In this document: piece after piece, positions 16,806 through 25,691 of the stretch
Layout: each line of letters starts with the position of its first letter
How positions within the stretch are numbered: position 1 is the first letter of the stretch
From: PALSA-911 sp037442565
GTDB taxonomy: Bacteria > Pseudomonadota > Alphaproteobacteria > Acetobacterales > Acetobacteraceae
Direction of reading: 5' to 3'
DNA: 64,000 nt
Assembly: GCA_037442565.1 (NCBI GenBank)
Contig: JBBIQA010000001.1
Span: 57,656-121,655 of the forward strand
Position numbers and translations under genes: made by a program
The notes under the pieces: model-generated
The model's database searches: none
What the model was told of the DNA's origin: nothing
Seen by the model: the letters and a program-made list of their open reading frames with translations, nothing else

Positions 16806-17978
16806 ATGTCCAAATACCAAGCCGGCCGCCATTTCCTGCACACGCCTGGGCCGACCAACGTGCCCGACCGCGTGCTGCGCGCCATGCACCGCGCCCCGAT
16901 CAACCATCGCGGACCCGAATGGGGCGCGATCGGGCGGGAAGTCGTGGTCAATCTGCGCAAGATCTTCGGCACCGAGGGCATCGTCGCGATTTTTCCGGCT
17001 TCCGGCACCGGCGCCTGGGAGGCCGCCCTGCTCAACACCCTCTCGCCCGGCGATCAGGTGCTGATGAGCCACACCGGCTGGTTCGCGCATCTGTGGGTAC
17101 AGATGGCGCAACGGCTCGGCCTGGAGCCGGTGCTGCTGGAAACCGACTGGCGCCGCGGCGCCGACGTGGCCGCCATCGAGGAACGCCTGGCGGCCGACAA
17201 GTCCCACAGGATCAGGGCCGTCTGCGTCGTTCATAACGAGACATCGACCAGCTGCATGACCCATGTGCTGCCGGTGCGCCAGGCGATGAACCGCACCGGC
17301 CACCCGGCGCTGCTGATGGTCGATGCGATCTCCTCGCTAGCCTGCTCGGACTTCCAGCACGATGCCTGGGGCGTGGACGTGACGATCTCCGGTTCGCAGA
17401 AGGGCCTGATGATCCCGCCGGGCCTGTCCTTCAACGCCATCTCCGCCAAGGCCCTGGACGCGATGAAGTCGGCGAAGCTGCCGCGCAGCTACTGGGACTG
17501 GGAGCCCCTGGTCACCGCCAACACCACCGGCTTCTTCCCCTACACCCCGGCCGAGAACCTGATGTTCGCGCTGAACGAGGGGCTGAAGATGCTGCTGGAG
17601 GAGGGCCTGCCGAATGTCTATGCCCGCCATGAGCGCTACGCCGAGGCCACCCGCCGCGCCGTGCGCACCTGGGGCCTGGAACTGCAATGCCAGGACCCGG
17701 CATGCTATTCGCCCGGCGTGACGGCGATCCGCACGCCGGACGGCCACAGCGCGGACAATCTGCGCAACGTCATCCTGGAGAAATTCAACATGGCGCTGGG
17801 CAACGGCCTCGGCCAGATCACCGACAAGGTGTTCCGCATCGGCCACATGGGCGATCTCGGCGAATTGCAGCTGATCGGCGCGCTCGGCGGGGTGGAGATG
17901 GGCATGCGGGTCGCCGGCGTGCCGCACAAATCCGGCGGCGCGCAGACGGCGATGGATTATCTGGCCGGAAACGCCTGA
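16806..17978 (+). CDS. Serine-glyoxylate aminotransferase type PLP enzyme
   Basis: This 390-aa class V aminotransferase has the N-terminal FLHTPGPTNVPDRVLRAM typical of serine-glyoxylate/alanine-glyoxylate aminotransferases. The PLP-binding Lys is in ISGSQKGLMIPPGL near residue 200. It would transfer the amino group of serine to glyoxylate, giving hydroxypyruvate and glycine; PucG-type ureidoglycine-glyoxylate activity is an alternative. ATG 16806 is preceded by GAGGAG, and the longer upstream frame runs into the repeat cassette. Hydroxypyruvate made here could feed the isomerase and reductase at 33851-35561. A GST gene follows after 28 bp. Confidence 0.85.
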   Translation: MSKYQAGRHFLHTPGPTNVPDRVLRAMHRAPINHRGPEWGAIGREVVVNLRKIFGTEGIVAIFPASGTGAWEAALLNTLSPGDQVLMSHTGWFAHLWVQMAQRLGLEPVLLETDWRRGADVAAIEERLAADKSHRIRAVCVVHNETSTSCMTHVLPVRQAMNRTGHPALLMVDAISSLACSDFQHDAWGVDVTISGSQKGLMIPPGLSFNAISAKALDAMKSAKLPRSYWDWEPLVTANTTGFFPYTPAENLMFALNEGLKMLLEEGLPNVYARHERYAEATRRAVRTWGLELQCQDPACYSPGVTAIRTPDGHSADNLRNVILEKFNMALGNGLGQITDKVFRIGHMGDLGELQLIGALGGVEMGMRVAGVPHKSGGAQTAMDYLAGNA

Positions 17979-18006
17979 TCTTCAACGAAATCAGGGGAGC
18001 ACGAGG

Positions 18007-18705
18007 ATGATCGATGTCTGGACCTGGCCGACGCCGAACGGCCACAAGGTGCATATCGCTCTCGAGGAGCTCGGGCTCCCCTACAACGTCATCCCGATCA
18101 ACATCGGCAAGGGCGACCAGTTCAGGCCGGAGTTCCTGGCGATCACGCCGAACCACCGCATTCCCGCGATCGTCGATCCCGACGGGCCGGGCGGCAGGCG
18201 GGTGGAGCTGTTCGAGTCCGGCGCCATCCTGATCTATCTGTCGGAAAAGACCGGCGGCCGGCTGATCCCCACCGACCCGATCGGGCGCTACACCTGCCTG
18301 CAATGGCTGATGTTCCAGATGGGCGGCGTCGGGCCGATGTTCGGCCAGTACAACCACTTCGCCAACTACGCCAACGACAGGATCCCCTACGCGATCGAGC
18401 GCTACACCAACGAGGTGGCCCGCCTGCACCGGGTGCTCGACAAGCGCCTGTCCGAGGCCGCCTACCTCGCCGGTGACGAGTATTCGATCGCGGACATCGC
18501 CACCTTCCCCTGGGTGCGCAACCCGGACCGCCGCAACATCGACCTGGCCGTCTATCCGAACGTCAAGCGATGGCACGATGCCATCGCCGCCCGCCCGGCG
18601 GTGCAGCGCGGGGTGGAAGTGCTGTCGGAAAATCAGCGCAAGGGCGCGATGACCGACGCCGAAAAGGAAGTGATGTTCGGCAAGACCCAGTTCGCAGCCA
18701 GGTAG
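18007..18705 (+). CDS. Glutathione S-transferase family protein, YfcG/Ure2p-like
   Basis: This 232-aa protein has a thioredoxin-like N-terminal domain opening with DVWTWPTPNGHKVHIALEELGLPY and the glutathione-binding FLAITPNHRIPAIVD. An all-helical C-terminal domain with GDEYSIADIATFPWV (the N-capping box) follows. The TPNGHKV segment is that of the Nu-class YfcG/YghU enzymes, which act as glutathione-dependent disulfide reductases. It lies 28 bp downstream of the aminotransferase and may share its promoter. Confidence 0.87.
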   Translation: MIDVWTWPTPNGHKVHIALEELGLPYNVIPINIGKGDQFRPEFLAITPNHRIPAIVDPDGPGGRRVELFESGAILIYLSEKTGGRLIPTDPIGRYTCLQWLMFQMGGVGPMFGQYNHFANYANDRIPYAIERYTNEVARLHRVLDKRLSEAAYLAGDEYSIADIATFPWVRNPDRRNIDLAVYPNVKRWHDAIAARPAVQRGVEVLSENQRKGAMTDAEKEVMFGKTQFAAR

Positions 18706-18712
18706 ACCGCCC

Positions 18713-18745
18713 AGCTTATCTGACCCGCCAGCTTATCTGGGTCAG
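18713..18745 (+). promoter_or_regulatory. Direct repeats and hairpin upstream of trpG
   Basis: AGCTTATCTG occurs twice (18713-18722 and 18730-18739), 17 bp apart. CTGACCC (18720-18726) pairs with GGGTCAG (18739-18745) to make a 7-bp stem overlapping the repeats. It could be a terminator for the GST gene or an operator/leader element for trpG. No leader peptide rich in Trp codons is evident. Confidence 0.35.
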
Positions 18746-18834
18746 CCGCATCGCATCCTGCTACACTGCCCCGCGCCCCGCCGAACCGGGACGCGCGTTG
18801 ACCGCTCCCCCCGTGCCCAGCCAGGATGCGCCGC

Positions 18835-19431
18835 ATGATCTTGCTCATCGACAACTACGACAGCTTCACCTTCAATCTCGTGCATTTCCTCGGCGATGTC
18901 GGCGGCGTCTGCGATGTCCGCCGCAATGACGCGCTGAGCGTGGCCGAGGCGATGGCCCTGGAGCCGGAGGCAATCGTGCTGTCGCCCGGCCCATGCACGC
19001 CGAACGAGGCCGGCATCTGCGTCGACCTGATCAAGGCGGCCGCCGGCAAGATCCCGATCCTGGGCGTCTGCCTCGGGCATCAGGCGATCGGCCAGGCCTT
19101 CGGCGGCCAGGTGGTGCGCGCCAATGTGCCGATGCACGGCAAGGTCACCCAGGTTCTGCACGAGGGCAGCGACATCTTCGCCGGCCTGCCCTCGCCGTTC
19201 GCGGCGACGCGCTATCACAGCCTGATCGTCGACCGCGCCACGCTGCCGGAGGTTCTGGTGCCGACCGCATGGACCGAAGATGGCATCCTGATGGGCCTGC
19301 GCCATCGCGCGCTGCCGATCTTCGGGGTGCAGTTCCACCCCGAGAGCATCGCCAGCGAACACGGCCATGAATTGCTGGCAAATTTCCTGGCGATCGCGCG
19401 CGGCTCCAACAAGCCTGCCCTCGCCGCCTGA
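18835..19431 (+). CDS. trpG: Anthranilate synthase component II (glutamine amidotransferase)
   Basis: This 198-aa class I glutamine amidotransferase has MILLIDNYDSFTFNLVHFL at the start, the nucleophile Cys in LGVCLGHQAIGQAFGG near residue 79, and the His/Glu of the triad in GVQFHPESIASEHG. It releases ammonia from glutamine for anthranilate (TrpE) or aminodeoxychorismate (PabB) synthesis. ATG 18835 is preferred over ATG 18826 because the AGGA at 18823-18826 is correctly spaced only for the former. trpE is not in the window. It starts the block trpGDC-moaC-moeA. Confidence 0.92.
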   Translation: MILLIDNYDSFTFNLVHFLGDVGGVCDVRRNDALSVAEAMALEPEAIVLSPGPCTPNEAGICVDLIKAAAGKIPILGVCLGHQAIGQAFGGQVVRANVPMHGKVTQVLHEGSDIFAGLPSPFAATRYHSLIVDRATLPEVLVPTAWTEDGILMGLRHRALPIFGVQFHPESIASEHGHELLANFLAIARGSNKPALAA

Positions 19432-19446
19432 GACGAACCGGGAAAC

Positions 19447-20457
19447 ATGTCGAATAACCTGAAGCCGGTCCTGGCGCGTCTCGCTGTCCGCGACACCCTG
19501 TCGGAAGCCGAGGCCGAAGCCGCCTTCGGCATTATCATGTCCGGCGAGGCGACCCCCGCCCAGATCGCCGGCCTGCTGATGGCGATGCGCGTGCGCGGCG
19601 AGACGGTGCCGGAGCTTGCCGGCGCGGTGCGGGCGATGCGCGCGCGGATGCTGGCGGTGGAAGCCCCGCCCGGGGCGATCGATGTCTGCGGCACCGGCGG
19701 GGACAATGCCGGCACGCTGAATGTCTCCACCGCTGTGACGTTCGTGCTGGCCGGCGCCGGAATTGCGGTCGCCAAGCACGGCAACCGGGCGCTTTCCTCG
19801 CGCACCGGCGGGGCCGATGTGCTGACCGCGCTCGGCGTGAACGTGGACGTGCCGGTGGAACGCCTCGCCGGCATCCTGCGCGCGGCCAACTGCACCTTCC
19901 TGTTCGCTCCGCGCCATCACGCCGCCTTGCGCCACGCCGCCGGGCCGCGGGTGGAACTGGGCACGCGCACGATCTTCAACCTGCTGGGCCCGCTGGCCAA
20001 TCCGGCCCGGGTGAAGCGGCAATTGACCGGTGTGTTCTCCCCCGCATGGGCGCGCCCGATGGCGGAAACCCTGGCCCGGCTGGGCAGCGAGGCCGCCTGG
20101 ATCGTGCATGGCCAGGGCCTTGATGAACTGACCGTCGCCGGCGAGAACCAGGTCGTGGCGCTGGCGGACGGCACGATCACGGAATTCGCCGTCACGCCGG
20201 AGGACGCCGGGCTGGCCCGCGCGCCGATCGAGGCGATCAAGGGCGGTGACGCCGAAACCAACGCCGCGGCGATGCTGGCGCTGTTTCATGGCGCCGCCGG
20301 GCCGTACCGCGATACCGTGCTGCTGAACACCGCGGCGGCGCTGATCGTCGCCGGCAAGACGGACAATCTGCGCAGCGGCGTGGCCACCGCTGCCCAGTCG
20401 CTCGACACCGGCGCGGCGATGGCCGCGCTGGAGACACTCAAGCGCGAAACCGCGTGA
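19447..20457 (+). CDS. trpD: Anthranilate phosphoribosyltransferase
   Basis: This 336-aa enzyme joins anthranilate with PRPP to make phosphoribosyl-anthranilate, the second dedicated step of tryptophan synthesis. The PRPP/Mg motif DVCGTGGDNAGTLNVST lies near residue 80, followed by KHGNRALSSRTGGADVL, both diagnostic. It starts 15 bp after trpG and ends 12 bp before trpC. The length is normal. Confidence 0.95.
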   Translation: MSNNLKPVLARLAVRDTLSEAEAEAAFGIIMSGEATPAQIAGLLMAMRVRGETVPELAGAVRAMRARMLAVEAPPGAIDVCGTGGDNAGTLNVSTAVTFVLAGAGIAVAKHGNRALSSRTGGADVLTALGVNVDVPVERLAGILRAANCTFLFAPRHHAALRHAAGPRVELGTRTIFNLLGPLANPARVKRQLTGVFSPAWARPMAETLARLGSEAAWIVHGQGLDELTVAGENQVVALADGTITEFAVTPEDAGLARAPIEAIKGGDAETNAAAMLALFHGAAGPYRDTVLLNTAAALIVAGKTDNLRSGVATAAQSLDTGAAMAALETLKRETA

Positions 20458-20469
20458 TCGGAGCCGGCA

Positions 20470-21288
20470 ATGGCTGAGGCAAAACTGGCCGAACAGGACG
20501 CTTTGGCGCGGATCTGCGCCGATACGCTGGCGGAGGTCGGACGGCGCAAGGCAACGACGGGACTCGGTGCTCTCGAGTCGCGAATCGCCGAATCGGCCGA
20601 TCGGCCTCGGGGATTCGCCGCCGCGCTGACCCGCGCCGTGGAGCGCGGCGGCTACGGCCTGATCGCCGAGATCAAGAAGGCATCGCCCTCCGGCGGCCTG
20701 ATCCGGCCTGAGTTCGATCCGCCCGCTTTGGCTCGCGCCTACAAGGCAGGCGGCGCGACCTGCCTGTCCGTGCTGACCGACGGTCCGTATTTCCAGGGCA
20801 GCGAGGCCGATTTGCGCGCCGCCCGCGCCGCCGTGGACCTGCCGGTGATCCGCAAGGATTTCATGCTCGACCCCTGGCAGATCGCCGAAAGCCGGGCGAT
20901 GGGTGCCGACTGTATTTTGCTCATTCTGGCGGCGCTGTCTGACGCCCAGGCCGACGAACTTGAACAGGCCGCCATGGGGTTCGGCATGGATGTGCTGGCC
21001 GAGGTGCACGACCAGCCGGAACTGGAAAGGGCGCTGCGGCTGAAGACCCCGTTACTCGGGGTGAATAACCGCAATCTCAAGACATTGAAGACCGATCTTT
21101 CCACCACCGAACAGCTTGCTTCCCGGGTGCCGGCGGAGCGGGTGCTGGTTGCCGAAAGCGGCATTCGCACCCATGCCGATATCCTGCGCCTGCAGGCGGT
21201 TGGCGCCCGGCGCTTCCTGGTCGGGGAAAGCCTGATGCGTCAGCCGGACGTGACGGCGGCCACGCGGGAACTGCTGGGTCTCCAATGA
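20470..21288 (+). CDS. trpC: Indole-3-glycerol-phosphate synthase
   Basis: This 272-aa (beta/alpha)8 enzyme cyclises carboxyphenylamino-deoxyribulose phosphate to indole-3-glycerol phosphate. Conserved pieces are LIAEIKKASPSGGLI, VIRKDFMLDPWQIAESRAMGADCILLI, LGVNNRNLKTL and LVAESGIRTHADI, covering the catalytic Lys and Glu positions. It overlaps moaC by 4 bp (ATGA). There is no TrpF fusion. Confidence 0.95.
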   Translation: MAEAKLAEQDALARICADTLAEVGRRKATTGLGALESRIAESADRPRGFAAALTRAVERGGYGLIAEIKKASPSGGLIRPEFDPPALARAYKAGGATCLSVLTDGPYFQGSEADLRAARAAVDLPVIRKDFMLDPWQIAESRAMGADCILLILAALSDAQADELEQAAMGFGMDVLAEVHDQPELERALRLKTPLLGVNNRNLKTLKTDLSTTEQLASRVPAERVLVAESGIRTHADILRLQAVGARRFLVGESLMRQPDVTAATRELLGLQ

Positions 21289-21761
21289 GCGACCTGACGC
21301 ATTTCGACGCGCGCGGCAACGCGGCGATGGTCGACGTGACCGACAAGGCGGTCACCGACCGGACCGCCACCGCGCGCGGGCGGATCGTCATGCAGCCGGA
21401 AACCCTTGCCCTGATCCTGCGCGGGGACGCCAGGAAGGGCGACGTGCTGGGCGTGGCCAGGCTCGCCGGCATCATGGCCGCCAAGCGCACCGCCGATCTC
21501 ATCCCGCTCTGCCATCCCCTGCCGATCACGTCGGTGGCGGTGGAACTGACGCCCGATCCCGACCGCAACGCGGTGGAGATCACGGCCACCGTGCGCACGA
21601 CCGGACGCACCGGCGTGGAGATGGAAGCCCTCACCGCCGCGTCCGTCGCCGCATTGACGGTCTACGACATGTGCAAGGCGGTCGATCGCGGCATGTGCAT
21701 CGAAGCCATCCGTGTGGTGGAGAAATCCGGCGGCAAGTCGGGCGACTATCGCCAGGATTAG
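21285..21761 (+). CDS. moaC: Cyclic pyranopterin monophosphate synthase
   Basis: This 158-aa protein completes the first step of molybdenum cofactor synthesis with MoaA, turning the cyclic dihydro-GTP intermediate into cPMP. Diagnostic stretches are AAKRTADLIPLCHPLPITSV and GVEMEALTAASVAALTVYDMC, with the catalytic Lys near the C-terminus (EKSGGKSGDY). Its ATG overlaps the trpC stop. The moaC-moeA pairing after trpC is a conserved arrangement in many alphaproteobacteria. Confidence 0.95.
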   Translation: MSDLTHFDARGNAAMVDVTDKAVTDRTATARGRIVMQPETLALILRGDARKGDVLGVARLAGIMAAKRTADLIPLCHPLPITSVAVELTPDPDRNAVEITATVRTTGRTGVEMEALTAASVAALTVYDMCKAVDRGMCIEAIRVVEKSGGKSGDYRQD

Positions 21762-21775
21762 GGGAAAGCCCGATC

Positions 21776-22981
21776 ATGATCAGCGTCGAAGAAGCCCGCT
21801 CCCGCATCCTCGCCGGCCTGACGCCCACTCCAGTCGAGACCATCGGCCTTTCCACCGCCTGGAACCGTGTCACCGCTTCCCCGGTCATCGCCCGGCTGAC
21901 GCAGCCGCCCGCGGATGTCTCGGCGATGGACGGCTACGCGCTGCGCGCGGAAGATGGGGCGCTGGGCGCGCGGCTGGAGGTGATCGGCGCCGCCCCGGCC
22001 GGCCATCCGTTTCCTGGCAGGGTCGGCCCCGGCCAGGCGGTGCGGCTGTTCACCGGCAGCGTGGTGCCTGCCGGGGCCGACGGGATCGTCATCCAGGAGG
22101 ACACGACCCGCGAGGGCGAGCGCATCACCGTCAACGAGGCCGTCACCGCCGGGCGGCATATCCGCCGCGCCGGGCAGGATTTCGCCGCCGGCGACGCCGT
22201 CATCCCTGCCAGTCGCCGCCTGACCGCGCGCGACATCGGCCTCGCCGCCGCCGCCAATCACCCGTGGATCACCGTACACCGCCGCCCGCGCGTCGCCATC
22301 CTGGCCACCGGCGACGAGATCGCCATGCCCGGCGAGCCGATCCCCGCCGGCGGCATCGTCAGTTCCAACTCGCACGCCCTCGCCGCCCTGGTGCGCGCCG
22401 GCGGCGGCGAGCCGATCGTGCTGCCGGTCGCCGGCGACGACCGCGACGCCATCGCCGCCGTCGCCGACCAGATGGCCGGCGTCGACCTGCTGGTCACCAC
22501 GGGCGGCGCCAGCGTCGGCGACCACGACCTGGTCATCGAGTCGCTGACCCGCCGCGGCCTGACGGTGGATTTCTGGCAGATCGCCATGCGGCCGGGAAAG
22601 CCGCTGATCTTCGGCAACATGGGCGCCGTGCCGATGCTGGGTCTGCCCGGCAATCCGGTATCGGCCATCGTCTGCTCGATTCTGTTCTTGGTACCAGCGC
22701 TGTCGAGGCTGTCCGGCCTGCCCGGCGACCCGCCGCCGACGGTCTCGGCGCTGCTCGGCGCCAAGGTCGCCGCGAACGACCGGCGCGCCGACCATCTGCG
22801 GTCCACCCTCACGCGCGACGCGGCCGGGCGGCTGGTGGCGACCCCGTTCCCGGTGCAGGATTCGTCCATGCTGCGGCGGCTGGCGCTGTCGGATGCGCTG
22901 GTCCTGCGCGCACCGAACGCCCCGGCACTACCGGAAGGTGCCGAGGTGGCGGTGATTCGCCTGGATTCGCTGGGAATCTGA
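21776..22981 (+). CDS. moeA: Molybdopterin molybdenumtransferase
   Basis: This 401-aa enzyme inserts molybdate into adenylylated molybdopterin. The N-terminal MISVEEARSRILAG and PPADVSAMDGYALR are typical. The central MPT-binding domain has TGDEI, SNSHALAALVR, TTGGASVGDHDLV and the proline-rich MLGLPGNPVSAIV. ATG 21776 gives the family N-terminus; the frame continues upstream into moaC but that part is unrelated. It lies 14 bp after moaC. Confidence 0.94.
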   Translation: MISVEEARSRILAGLTPTPVETIGLSTAWNRVTASPVIARLTQPPADVSAMDGYALRAEDGALGARLEVIGAAPAGHPFPGRVGPGQAVRLFTGSVVPAGADGIVIQEDTTREGERITVNEAVTAGRHIRRAGQDFAAGDAVIPASRRLTARDIGLAAAANHPWITVHRRPRVAILATGDEIAMPGEPIPAGGIVSSNSHALAALVRAGGGEPIVLPVAGDDRDAIAAVADQMAGVDLLVTTGGASVGDHDLVIESLTRRGLTVDFWQIAMRPGKPLIFGNMGAVPMLGLPGNPVSAIVCSILFLVPALSRLSGLPGDPPPTVSALLGAKVAANDRRADHLRSTLTRDAAGRLVATPFPVQDSSMLRRLALSDALVLRAPNAPALPEGAEVAVIRLDSLGI

Positions 22982-23040
22982 TACCGGTTTTTGCGACTCG
23001 GCTGGCGTCGATGAGACGATGCCGCTTGACGACGCGGAGA

Positions 23041-23055
23041 GAACCTATCTAGAAC
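23041..23055 (+). promoter_or_regulatory. LexA binding site (alphaproteobacterial SOS box) upstream of lexA
   Basis: GAAC-CTATCTA-GAAC matches the direct-repeat SOS box GAAC-N7-GAAC known for alphaproteobacterial LexA. It lies 75 bp upstream of the lexA ATG and just beyond the moeA stop, so it should let LexA repress its own promoter. The gap 22982-23130 contains no gene. Confidence 0.85.
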
Positions 23056-23130
23056 ATCCCAACAGTTGCCGGTTTGTTCCAGTGCTTCCCCGCACCAGAA
23101 CCGGGTCATTCGAGGGAAAAAGGGCGTCCC

Positions 23131-23862
23131 ATGCTCACCCGCAAGCAGCACGAATTGCTGGTCTTCATCGACCGCCATCTGAAGGAAACCGGCTTCTCCC
23201 CCAGTTTCGAGGAGATGAAGGACGGGCTGCAGCTCAAATCCAAATCCGGCATCCACCGGCTGATCTCGGCGCTGGAGGAACGCGGCTTCCTCCGCCGCCA
23301 CCACCACCGCGCCCGCGCGCTGGAGGTGGTGCGCCTGCCACCGGGCGGCGAACTCGCCGAGGATCTGGCCTACGACCACGAGGACGAGGCGGAAGCGGCC
23401 GACGGCGCCTTCTCGCCCAAGATCATCCAGGGCGACTTCGCCCGCACCCTGCCCGGCGTGCGCGCCGCCAACGATGCCGGCGCCGTGCAACTGCCGCTGT
23501 ACGGACGCATCGCCGCGGGTCTTCCCATCGAGGCGATGCGCGACAGCGGCGCCCATGTCGACGTGCCCATGACCATGCTGGGCAACGGCGAGCACTACGC
23601 CCTGGAAGTCGCCGGTGATTCAATGATCGAGGCCGGCATCCTGGACGGCGACACCGTCATCATCCGGCGCGACGATGTGGCGGAAAACGGCCAGATCGTC
23701 GTCGCGCTGGTGGATGACAACGAGGTGACCCTGAAACGCCTGCGCCGGCGGGGCAACTCGATCGCGCTGGAACCGGCCAACGCGCGCCACGAGATCCGCA
23801 TCTTTCCGGCCGACCGGGTGAAGGTCCAGGGCCGGCTGATCGGCCTGCTGCGGACCTATTGA
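23131..23862 (+). CDS. lexA: LexA repressor
   Basis: This 243-aa SOS repressor has an N-terminal winged helix (MLTRKQHELLVFIDRHLKE, SKSGIHRLISALEERGFL) and a C-terminal S24-type autoprotease domain. The Ala-Gly cleavage site is in GRIAAGLP, the catalytic Ser in VAGDSMIEAG and the Lys in VTLKRLRRR. RecA-stimulated self-cleavage would release SOS genes. An acidic, Ala-rich linker between the domains makes it somewhat long, as is usual in alphaproteobacteria. A matching SOS box lies at 23041-23055. Confidence 0.95.
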   Translation: MLTRKQHELLVFIDRHLKETGFSPSFEEMKDGLQLKSKSGIHRLISALEERGFLRRHHHRARALEVVRLPPGGELAEDLAYDHEDEAEAADGAFSPKIIQGDFARTLPGVRAANDAGAVQLPLYGRIAAGLPIEAMRDSGAHVDVPMTMLGNGEHYALEVAGDSMIEAGILDGDTVIIRRDDVAENGQIVVALVDDNEVTLKRLRRRGNSIALEPANARHEIRIFPADRVKVQGRLIGLLRTY

Positions 23863-23866
23863 AGAC

Positions 23867-25579
23867 CTATTGCCAGCTCTCGATCTCCCCGTTCCGGCGC
23901 AGCACGCTGACCGGCTTGGGGAATTGCTGGATCGGCTTGCCGAACAGCCAGCCCTGGCCGTAGCCGATCCCCAATGAGGCGGCGAGCGAGGCCCCGGCCT
24001 CATTCTCGATCATCTCGCCGATGACCTGGGTGCCGATCTCCTTGCACAGCACGCAGATCGAGCGGATCAGCGCCCGCTCCCGCGGATGTTCGAGCGCGGC
24101 GTTCAGGAAGGGCCCGTCGATCTTCACGAAATCCACGTCGAAGCGGCGCAGGTAGCTGTAGGCCGCCGCCCCTGCCCCGAAATCATCCAGGCATACCGCA
24201 TGTCCCAGCCGGCGCAGCCAGCGCAGGAAGGCGGACGCGTCCTCCAGATCGTCGACAGCGGATGATTCCGTCAGTTCAAACAGCAACCGGTTGCGCAGGG
24301 TGGCCAGCGGCTTCACCAGGTCGCTCAGTGCCGCGCGAAACGCGGCGCTCTGTACCGAGCGGCCGGACAGGTTGATCGCCAGGCTCACGCCTGGGTTCTG
24401 ATCGAGGGTTTCGATGGCGCGGCGGCAGACCGCGAGATCGAGTTCGGCGACCAGGCCCATGTCCTCGCTGAAGACGATCGTCTCGAAGGTATTGGCATTG
24501 CCGGGAAAGCGGGACAATGCCTCGTGGTGGTGAACCGCGCGCCCGGACAACGCCACCACCGGCTGGTAGACCAGCACGAACTCTCCCTGCGCGATCACCC
24601 GCCGGGTCTCGGCGAAGCGGCTGACCGTCGCGTTCACCGCCGCCGACAGCCCGTCCTGCAGCGAGGAGATGGTGAAATCGCCCCCCTGGGCAGCGACGAA
24701 ATGGCTCATCGCATAGGTCAGCGCCAGGCCGGCATCGCCATCGCTCAGGCCGCTCTGCGACAGATCGATCCGCGCGATGCGCGACCCGATCCGCCCGTCC
24801 GCAACGCCGGCGCCGCGAATGGCCTGGCTGAGATCCGCGACCAGGGCGGCATCGCGCTTCGCATCGTCGCCAGCCCTGGTCACAATCCCGAAGGCATCCT
24901 CGCTCAGCCGCCCGGCGGTGTCGCCACCGATGGAGGGCGCGCGCAGAGCCGCACCGATCTCCTCCATCAGAATCGCGGCCCGTTCCGGCGGCAACTGCCG
25001 CGTGGCGCCGGACAGTCCGTCGAGATGCAGCAGCTTGAGCTGCCTGGCCCCGGTGCCGTCCGTGGAGGTGCGGCTGGCCGCCTCCTGCAGTGCCTCCAGC
25101 GTCAGCAGCCCCGTCGCCGCATCGCGCGGCTGGTCGTGCGGGATCAACGCGGCTGGCAGCAGCGTGACGCTGAGGAACACGCGGTCGGCCGGCTTCGGCA
25201 GCCGGCAGCCGCCGAACAGCACCCGCACGGCGCTGCCGTCGGCACGTGCCATCCGCAGCACCGACGGGTCGATCCTTCCCAGCGCCCGGATCTGCGCCAG
25301 CAGGCGGAGAACCAACTTGCGGTCGGGCGGGGCCACGACATCCGTGAGCGGCATGTCCGGCAGAATTTCGGCACCCAGGCCCAGCACCGCCTGGGCGGCG
25401 CCGGAAGCGGCGACGATCCGGCCATCCACGCCGGCCTCGATCAGCAGATCCGCGGCGGCGAAGGCGAAAGCGACATGGCGGTCCCGTTCCAGACGCATCG
25501 GCTCGATCTGCGAAGCCATTGGCAGCGGGGCCATTGGCGGCCGGCCTGTGGCGATTGTCATACTCTGGCCTTTATCCAT
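23867..25579 (-). CDS. PAS - degenerate GGDEF - EAL c-di-GMP phosphodiesterase
   Basis: This 570-aa protein has a PAS-like N-terminus (about residues 30-145), a weak GGDEF domain (about 155-290, with SEDAF where GGDEF is expected, so probably no cyclase activity) and a C-terminal EAL domain (about 310-560). EAL motifs are mostly intact: HEALSRF, FELTESS, LDDFGAG, FVKIDGPF, GEMIENE and GQGWLFGKP. It likely breaks down c-di-GMP in response to a PAS signal. The start may be ATG 25579 or ATG 25561. The two candidates lie in a short duplicated segment. The gene ends 5 bp from the end of lexA. Confidence 0.85.
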   Translation of the reverse strand: MDKGQSMTIATGRPPMAPLPMASQIEPMRLERDRHVAFAFAAADLLIEAGVDGRIVAASGAAQAVLGLGAEILPDMPLTDVVAPPDRKLVLRLLAQIRALGRIDPSVLRMARADGSAVRVLFGGCRLPKPADRVFLSVTLLPAALIPHDQPRDAATGLLTLEALQEAASRTSTDGTGARQLKLLHLDGLSGATRQLPPERAAILMEEIGAALRAPSIGGDTAGRLSEDAFGIVTRAGDDAKRDAALVADLSQAIRGAGVADGRIGSRIARIDLSQSGLSDGDAGLALTYAMSHFVAAQGGDFTISSLQDGLSAAVNATVSRFAETRRVIAQGEFVLVYQPVVALSGRAVHHHEALSRFPGNANTFETIVFSEDMGLVAELDLAVCRRAIETLDQNPGVSLAINLSGRSVQSAAFRAALSDLVKPLATLRNRLLFELTESSAVDDLEDASAFLRWLRRLGHAVCLDDFGAGAAAYSYLRRFDVDFVKIDGPFLNAALEHPRERALIRSICVLCKEIGTQVIGEMIENEAGASLAASLGIGYGQGWLFGKPIQQFPKPVSVLRRNGEIESWQ

Positions 25580-25691
25580 TTCTGGCCTTCATCCATCGTC
25601 CCCATCATCCGCTCCGGCCGACGGACGCCGGCACGGGTTTAGCGCGGGGGGATTGAACGATTCGTTTAGCCGGGCGGTTCAGCCCCGCGGC

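Noticed and set aside
18742..21009. 755-codon frame on the minus strand over trpG/trpD/trpC
   Set aside because: It is antisense to three recognised genes and has repetitive, low-information composition.
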